64,000 bases of DNA. Source: Clostridium sp. HBUAS56010 (lineage in GTDB: Bacteria; Bacillota; Clostridia; Lachnospirales; Lachnospiraceae). How positions within the stretch are numbered: position 1 is the first letter of the stretch; each line of letters begins with the position of its first letter. The notes below the pieces were generated by a model. It was not told where the DNA came from. It was given only the letters and a program-made list of their open reading frames with translations, and searched no databases. Positions 58,720 to 64,000 of the stretch are shown piece by piece. The translations under genes were made by a program, and so were the position numbers. The DNA lies in contig NZ_SULJ01000008.1 of assembly GCF_007115105.1 (NCBI RefSeq), positions 62,001-126,000 of the forward strand. Direction: 5' to 3'.

Positions 58720-59826
58720 TTAAGAAATTACTTCTGCCACCTGCTCCATCTCCCCGCACATCAGTAAGAACGCTCCTGTTCCATGAAGGTCATTTTCACT
58801 GGTAGGCCGGTTGCAGTAATGTTTGTAATCTCCAACCCCGGTTCCCACACAGATTCCTCCTAAGATCAGATCCTCTCCCCTGTATGCCAGACGGTCTATG
58901 ACCCCTTCAAAGGCTTTTCGTGCAGTCTTTAAGTGTCTTTTATCTAAAAATCCCATTCGTACACTTTTACAGATTGCCGCAGTAAAGAGACAGGTACAGG
59001 ACGTTTCCAGCCAGTTATCTGGTAACTGCCCTTTATCAATCACCTGATACCAGAGTCCACTGGCATCCTGATATGACTCCAATGCCTCCAGAAGATTTAT
59101 TACCAGTTTTTTCAGTTTCTCATATCCTTCATGAGCCTGTGGAATGCAATCCAGTTCTTCCAATACTGCCACAGGCACCCAGCCCATTGCTCTTCCCCAA
59201 AATTCCGGCGAACGGCCAGTGGATTGATCTGCCCAGGGTCTCTCCCCTATGCTGTCCCAGGCATGATACCAGAGACCTGTCTTTTCGTCTCTCGTCTTCT
59301 CTTCCATTAAAAGTGCCTGGAATACACAAAGATCAAAGCAGGATTCATCATGAAATGTTTTTCCATATAATGCAGTAAAAGGTCCTGCCATGTATAATCC
59401 ATCTAGCCACATCTGTTCCCGGTTTTTCTTTTTATGCCAGAAACCGCCCTCCCGGTTCTTTGGAAAGTTCTTTACCACTTTCATCAGCGTATGAATGGCT
59501 TTTTCGTATCTGTCTGCCCCCGTTTCCTCATACATCCGGTATAAAAGCACTCCAGGCTGTACATCATCCAGTTCATCTGAATCAAAACCAGTAAGATCTC
59601 CTTCCGGCGTGATAAGGCTGTTCACCCAGGAATCAATATAGGTTCTATATTTCTTTTCCCTGCTGATCCGGTAAATCATCTCCATACCGGATAAAAATAC
59701 TCCCTGATGATAATGAAAATGACCTTTGGGAGGCAGATCCTCAGGTTCAAACTTTCGCATCAAGGTATCACATGCCTCCATGGCACAAAAAAGAGGGGAA
59801 TGCCCTTTATAATTATACTGATTCAT
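58720..59826 (-). CDS. GH105 unsaturated rhamnogalacturonyl/uronyl hydrolase
   Basis: A 368-residue (alpha/alpha)6-barrel enzyme of the YteR/YesR type, which removes the unsaturated galacturonyl residue left by pectate or rhamnogalacturonan lyases. Family segments: FHYHQGVFLSGMEMIYRISR, DELDDVQPGVLLYRMYEETG (acidic residues), MWLDGLYMAGPFTALYGK (catalytic Asp region) and WGRAMGWVPVAVLEEL. No signal peptide, so it acts on imported oligosaccharides. SD AGGAGG is five bases before the ATG, and its start overlaps the end of the GH4 gene. Confidence 0.93.
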   Translation of the reverse strand: MNQYNYKGHSPLFCAMEACDTLMRKFEPEDLPPKGHFHYHQGVFLSGMEMIYRISREKKYRTYIDSWVNSLITPEGDLTGFDSDELDDVQPGVLLYRMYEETGADRYEKAIHTLMKVVKNFPKNREGGFWHKKKNREQMWLDGLYMAGPFTALYGKTFHDESCFDLCVFQALLMEEKTRDEKTGLWYHAWDSIGERPWADQSTGRSPEFWGRAMGWVPVAVLEELDCIPQAHEGYEKLKKLVINLLEALESYQDASGLWYQVIDKGQLPDNWLETSCTCLFTAAICKSVRMGFLDKRHLKTARKAFEGVIDRLAYRGEDLILGGICVGTGVGDYKHYCNRPTSENDLHGTGAFLLMCGEMEQVAEVIS

Positions 59827-61244
59827 TTGTTCCTCCTGGCTAATACGTCATTCCATTGTTCTGGCAGAAACGCCGCTGTATGGGTCAGCATCTGTGTTAA
59901 TAATTCATGGGCCTGGTTCTTTTCTATCTTTGCCTTTGCATTTGGATCATTCATCAGTGCAGAAAGCGCAGCTTCAAAATCACAGTTCATGGCAGCATTT
60001 AAAATGACTTCCTGATTCTCCGCATGAGGAAGAACCAGTGAAAGAATGGATTCCGGAATTTCTCCTGCCAAAACCGGGCGAATATGATCTTTTGAAAATA
60101 CGGCATTGGTTTCTACCACCGTTTCCTTTGAAAGATTTGGTATCTGCCCTCCAGTGTTTGGTATATTTACATTACTGATCCATCTGGTCAGTCCGCACAA
60201 CGCCTTGATTAACATAACCCCCTCTTCTCCGGAAGGCTTTAATTCTATTTCTTCCTCTCCCCGGACCAGTCTCCCGCTTCTCTCCAGACGCTCTTTCCAC
60301 TGATCTTTTCTGGAATCCACGGTGGTCAGGGAAAACATCCACTCTTTTACTGTCTCCGGATCTTTTAAGTACTCATCTCCTGGCATGAATTCTGCCAGAT
60401 GCCGGTCTCCTGCCGCAGCAATGAAACCATATTTTAAAAAGAGATCAAACTTTACCCGCTGACCGCTGGAAAATGCCTGATTCAGCCAACTGTCATCGCC
60501 TTTTTTATATCCGGTCTGATAGTGGGAATCCACATATTTTCTGTATACGGGAAACAGGTCAATTCCTTTATAAGAAGCCTCTGTAAACCAGGTAAAATGA
60601 TTGATTCCCACCACGTTTACCATGATTTCACTGCGCTTTACTCCGGTTATCGCTTGTTCATCCTGCAAAATATTGGCAAGCATCTTCTGGGTTCCAAATA
60701 CTTCATGACAACAGCCAAATGCTTTGATCTGGGGAAAAACATGATACAGTGTCTTTATGCACAGACTCATGGGATTGGTGTAATTAATGACCCAGGCATT
60801 GGGTGCATATGCTTTAATTCCTCTGGCAATTTCCACATACATTGGAATCGTCCGCAACGCACGGACAATTCCCCCAGGTCCTACCGTATCCCCTACGGAC
60901 TGCCAGATTCCATATTCCTCCGGCTGGTGTACATCAAAGTGCATCTCCTCCAGAGTTCCCGGAAGAATGGACAGAATAACAAAATCCGCTCCGGTTAATG
61001 CCTCCTCCATACCATCTGCCACTTCATAATCCCATTTGCCTGTCACATCCGTTCTGGCTGACAGACGGTTTCCTATGATTTCATTATACCTGGCTGCCGG
61101 TTTATCAATGTCATACAAAGAGATTTTTCCAGACAGCGCCGGCTCCATGGCAAGATCCGCCATCAGACGCCATGCCCAGCCTCTTGACCCTCCCCCAATA
61201 TAGGCAATTTTACAGTCTTTGATGGTTCCTTCATATACGTTCAT
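59823..61244 (-). CDS. GH4 alpha-galacturonidase (LplD-like)
   Basis: A 473-residue NAD- and metal-dependent family 4 glycosidase. The Rossmann loop is KIAYIGGGSRGWAW (residues 12-25), NYTNPM gives the substrate/metal Asn, CHEV occupies Cys179-Val182 and VNVVGINHFTWF supplies the metal His. The CHEV motif has been reported as distinctive of GH4 alpha-galacturonidases such as B. subtilis LplD. Cytosolic. Overlaps GH105 downstream and the unassigned glycosidase upstream by four bases each, so the three are one translationally coupled unit. Confidence 0.9.
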   Translation of the reverse strand: MNVYEGTIKDCKIAYIGGGSRGWAWRLMADLAMEPALSGKISLYDIDKPAARYNEIIGNRLSARTDVTGKWDYEVADGMEEALTGADFVILSILPGTLEEMHFDVHQPEEYGIWQSVGDTVGPGGIVRALRTIPMYVEIARGIKAYAPNAWVINYTNPMSLCIKTLYHVFPQIKAFGCCHEVFGTQKMLANILQDEQAITGVKRSEIMVNVVGINHFTWFTEASYKGIDLFPVYRKYVDSHYQTGYKKGDDSWLNQAFSSGQRVKFDLFLKYGFIAAAGDRHLAEFMPGDEYLKDPETVKEWMFSLTTVDSRKDQWKERLERSGRLVRGEEEIELKPSGEEGVMLIKALCGLTRWISNVNIPNTGGQIPNLSKETVVETNAVFSKDHIRPVLAGEIPESILSLVLPHAENQEVILNAAMNCDFEAALSALMNDPNAKAKIEKNQAHELLTQMLTHTAAFLPEQWNDVLARRNK

Positions 61245-63307
61245 GGTTTCCTCCTTATTGATAGAAACGGGTCAATATTTTCATATTCCACAGTCCATTC
61301 TCCATTATCAGGGAATCCAGGAGTCTTGATATCTTCTCCTTCATATCCGGCTGTCATCAGTGCCGCTGCCAGAAGAAGCGAACCATTCCCGGGAAGATAC
61401 AGAGGAAGATCACTTCTTGTAATCTGCATATTATTGCCATTTTCCAGATAAGCGTTTTTCGGAGTATCCATTAACAGAATATCCACAGCCAGTTCTGGTT
61501 CATGTAGCCGCACCGCAGTCATTGCCATCATGGCAAAATCCCAGCCCCATAAGGTCTCATAATTCCAGCACTCCAACACCTTTAAAAGAGTTCGTTTCAT
61601 CACCTGACCATCAATCCGGTCACTGTCAATGAGACCGAAAGCACCAACCATGGAAGGATGATCCCGGTTATATTGTGTAAAGGTGTCCGGACAATGCTCG
61701 TGGGCAAGATACACTCCTTCCTGCTCCGTCAGACATGCCATATGCTCTGCAATCTCTTTCCATTTAGGGTCTGGAGTCTTATTTAAGCGGTTTGCCCACT
61801 CAAGTGCAATGTTAAGGGTAAAACGCCAGTATTCCACTTCAAAAGCCGGATTATGGGTCTTTGTCTCATTATGACATTCCTGAACCGGAATAACCGGGGA
61901 TACAAGATCATAGCAGCCGGTCTTTGGATTCCAGAGAACAACATCAGCCATAAATACAGCCGTTTCCTCTACCAGCTTCCAGAAACGCTCCAGAAATTCT
62001 TTCCCGGGACTGTTTTTGTATGCCAGTTCCAGCATGTAGATCACATGAGGCTGCTGCCAGATCAAAAGAGGCGCCACCGCAGAAGGAGCATCAATCCCTT
62101 CTAATCCTATCATCTTTGGCCACCTTGCTCCCTGAAATCCATTTCTGGCTGCATTTTCTCTCGCCTCTTCCAGATGCTCCTCATACCATACCAGGCTTTT
62201 TTCCAAAAGATCGCTGTGATTCCAGAGAGGAAGCCAGGCACAGTGCCACAGATACATCTCCAGATGCATCTTTCCATACCAACTGTTACAGGTCAGCCCC
62301 GTTTCCTGAGGAGGGGCTGAACCGCTGGAATTCACTGCCATCAGATACTGGGACAGTATAATTCTTCTTTCCAGTTCTACTGCCCGTTTGTCTTTGCTCT
62401 GGTTGAGCCTTATGATTCCTCCCTTTTCCCAAAAATCTTCCCAGCCCTGACGGCTGTGATCAAATACCATGGGGGCATCCAGATTCACTTGGGGGCAGTC
62501 TTTCGAAAAGCTTAGTGTGAATTCAAGAACTCCTTCCCCTGGAATAATATAGAGCCTGTGATGTTCCAGATCCAGTTCCACGGTTCCATTGGTAACAATT
62601 CCGGCATAATAATGATCCTCATCAAGGGTTCGCTTTAATACCAGCCTGCCTTTTTCCAGAATGACACAACTGGTTGTATGTCTTTCTTCATGTTCCCAGT
62701 CAGAAGCAGAAATATGGGAAGAACCGTAAGGAAAATCAATCGCTGCCTTTACACTCCCTTTTTCTGCTGCCTGACCGGTTATTCGAAATCCAAGAATCTG
62801 ATTTCCTTTGTTATCACAAGCGGTTTCTACCATTAACGGCTCTCCATTGATGGTAAATTGACTTTTTAATATTCCCTCATATAACTTCAATTCCTGATGA
62901 ACAGAACCAATCATGGCCGCTGTAATGCTTTGCCCCTTGTATAAAAGCCTGACTCTGCCCAGATTCAGCCTGTGGGGATTTTCCCGAAGCCAGTCATACA
63001 CTGCTTCATTACCAGGATACCTTCTTTTGGGATAACTGGTTTTTCTGCCGTGTAGGTCATACTCTGTCATGCTTAAATCTTCCAGGGAGTATTTACTTTT
63101 TTCTCCCTTTGACGGTGTTGTATGAAATCCCCACTGAGACATGGTACATAGCGGAACGGTGTTATATTCTTCATATAAGGTCTGCGTTCCTGTAACATCG
63201 GCGGTAAATGCCAGTTCTCCATTTCCAACGGTCAGAGGGGAATCAGCGGTTATTTCTGTCAGAACAGGATTATGCCGTTGGATTAATTTTTTTCTGTTAA
63301 TCTTCAA
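61241..63307 (-). CDS. Unassigned glycosidase-like protein, six-hairpin type
   Basis: A 688-residue cytosolic protein with an N-terminal beta-rich part (about 1-300) and a C-terminal (alpha/alpha)6-type helical part. The region 343-355 (WYGKMHLEMYLWH) recalls the catalytic-domain entry of GH65/GH95-like enzymes, and HNPAFEVEYWRF near 486-496 offers acidic candidates (Glu490, Glu492). I cannot place it in a numbered GH family. TTG start at 63307 with AGGAG seven bases upstream. Coupled to GH4 and GH105 and preceded by an LplC-like permease, so it probably acts on pectin- or rhamnogalacturonan-derived oligosaccharides. Confidence 0.7.
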   Translation of the reverse strand: MKINRKKLIQRHNPVLTEITADSPLTVGNGELAFTADVTGTQTLYEEYNTVPLCTMSQWGFHTTPSKGEKSKYSLEDLSMTEYDLHGRKTSYPKRRYPGNEAVYDWLRENPHRLNLGRVRLLYKGQSITAAMIGSVHQELKLYEGILKSQFTINGEPLMVETACDNKGNQILGFRITGQAAEKGSVKAAIDFPYGSSHISASDWEHEERHTTSCVILEKGRLVLKRTLDEDHYYAGIVTNGTVELDLEHHRLYIIPGEGVLEFTLSFSKDCPQVNLDAPMVFDHSRQGWEDFWEKGGIIRLNQSKDKRAVELERRIILSQYLMAVNSSGSAPPQETGLTCNSWYGKMHLEMYLWHCAWLPLWNHSDLLEKSLVWYEEHLEEARENAARNGFQGARWPKMIGLEGIDAPSAVAPLLIWQQPHVIYMLELAYKNSPGKEFLERFWKLVEETAVFMADVVLWNPKTGCYDLVSPVIPVQECHNETKTHNPAFEVEYWRFTLNIALEWANRLNKTPDPKWKEIAEHMACLTEQEGVYLAHEHCPDTFTQYNRDHPSMVGAFGLIDSDRIDGQVMKRTLLKVLECWNYETLWGWDFAMMAMTAVRLHEPELAVDILLMDTPKNAYLENGNNMQITRSDLPLYLPGNGSLLLAAALMTAGYEGEDIKTPGFPDNGEWTVEYENIDPFLSIRRKP

Positions 63308-63320
63308 TTAAATTCTCCTT

Positions 63321-64000
63321 TTATCCTTTTACAGCTCCAAGCATGACACCTTTTTGAAAAAACTTCTGCAAAAACGGGTAAATGCAGATGATTGGAAGGC
63401 TGCTGACTACAATCAGTGCATATTTCAAAAGCTGCTGCACCTGAGGGGCTCTTGCTGCACCGATATCCTGCATCATATCTCCCATCTGGCTTTCCACTAA
63501 AATATTTCTTAGTACTAATTGCAGGGGATACTTGGATGGCGTCCTTAAATAAATGGATGCACTAAACCAGGAATTCCAGTGGCTTACGGCATAATAGAGC
63601 ACCATCACCGCCAGAGTTGCTTTTACAAGGGGCAGCATGATCTTTCCAAGGATCTGAATGTGACTGGCTCCATCAATTCTGGCTGCCTCGGAAAGAGACT
63701 CCGGAACCGCCATAAAAGCACTTCGCATAATGATTAAATTGGAGGTGCCAATGGCACCAGGCAAAATCAGGGACCAGACGCTGTTTAACATTCCAAGTTC
63801 CTTCACATTTAGATAGGTCGGAATCAGTCCGCCGGAAAAATACATGGTTACAATGACCAGTATGGTCAGAAATCTTCGCAGCATCAGTTCCCGGATGGAT
63901 AAGACGTAAGCTCCCAGCACCGTAAGAATCAGATTAAAGACCAGCCCTACAAACAGAATAAAAAAGGTATTGGCAAACCCGCTCATAACCAGTCGGTTTT
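63321..64000 (-). CDS. LplC/YtcP-like sugar ABC permease, N terminus beyond the window
   Basis: About 226 residues of a carbohydrate permease whose frame stays open to the window edge, so the start lies outside. The C-terminal two-thirds is complete: GGLIPTYLNVKELGMLNSVW, the coupling loop EAARIDGASHIQILGKIMLP and the ending FFQKGVMLGAVKG. It is the same family as the interrupted gene at 50246-51124. It heads the visible part of the glycosidase operon (13 bases to the next start) and should import the oligosaccharide these enzymes degrade. Confidence 0.92.
   Translation of the reverse strand, partial: NRLVMSGFANTFFILFVGLVFNLILTVLGAYVLSIRELMLRRFLTILVIVTMYFSGGLIPTYLNVKELGMLNSVWSLILPGAIGTSNLIIMRSAFMAVPESLSEAARIDGASHIQILGKIMLPLVKATLAVMVLYYAVSHWNSWFSASIYLRTPSKYPLQLVLRNILVESQMGDMMQDIGAARAPQVQQLLKYALIVVSSLPIICIYPFLQKFFQKGVMLGAVKG

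Noticed and set aside
1-64000. tRNA, rRNA, CRISPR arrays, prophage or complete insertion sequences
   Set aside because: Looked for by eye on both strands; no tandem repeats with spacers, no transposase or integrase frames and no recognisable RNA gene were seen. A dedicated tRNAscan/Rfam run would settle RNAs.

Overview
The window reads as chromosomal DNA of a spore-forming, motile, strictly anaerobic Clostridia member, most likely Lachnospiraceae (Clostridium XIVa type). The evidence is a contiguous spoIIA-sigF-spoVA block, spore photoproduct lyase, Csp-type germination protease homologues, an oxygen-sensitive ThiH, two hybrid-cluster proteins, motAB with a chemoreceptor, and LplABC-type transporters with GH4/GH105 enzymes. 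I saw no rRNA, tRNA, CRISPR array, prophage or intact insertion sequence.

Layout. 1-2.7 kb (minus): thiSGHE thiazole operon (thiE cut by the edge, thiF absent) behind a promoter and a leader that looks like the terminator-embedded HMP-PP (thiS-motif) riboswitch. 2.7-7.5 kb (minus): spoIIAA-spoIIAB-sigF, a 53-residue membrane protein, then spoVAA-AB-AC-AD-AE. 7.5-13 kb: folC, a small gene and a TPR membrane protein; ridA; a DUF1836 regulator; a YerC/TrpR-like regulator; a Cof-type phosphatase. 13-19.5 kb (plus): an orphan NMT1/TauA-like lipoprotein, a decayed small gene, two tandem Csp-like subtilases whose catalytic serine is glycine, and splB. 19.8-26.3 kb: chemoreceptor, small conserved genes, lon with a DUF1858 partner, and a TetR regulator whose apparent operator is found before both lon and itself. 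26.3-30.1 kb (minus): a radical SAM/SPASM enzyme of the NirJ/AhbD type with an FecBCD-type ABC transporter.

30.2-33.9 kb (plus): FMN riboswitch and ribD-ribE-ribBA-ribH. 34-35 kb: stand-alone citC. 35.2-40.1 kb: a FeoB-associated Cys-rich peptide, two hcp paralogues, DUF488, GNAT. 40.3-44.9 kb (plus): a DtxR-family regulator with a perfect palindromic operator, followed by a TroABCD/MntABCD-like metal transporter. Related palindromes or half-sites lie before the Cys-rich peptide and the radical SAM operon, suggesting one metal regulon. 44.9-48.4 kb (minus): AI-2E permease, SGNH hydrolase and MBOAT acyltransferase.

48.7-54.5 kb (minus): AraC-type membrane regulator and an LplB-LplC-LplA-like sugar ABC system in which the lplC-like permease has an in-frame TGA where Trp is expected. 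54.8-56.4 kb: motAB. 56.5-58.6 kb: HPr-like protein and a third, frameshifted Csp-like gene. 58.7-64 kb (minus): a pectin/rhamnogalacturonan-type locus with a second LplC-like permease (cut by the edge), an unassigned six-hairpin-type glycosidase, a GH4 enzyme with the CHEV motif (alpha-galacturonidase) and a GH105 unsaturated-uronyl hydrolase.

Start codons were re-chosen by Shine-Dalgarno (SD) placement wherever the longest open frame lacked support. Functional names rest on recognition of motifs and family features, not on database searches.
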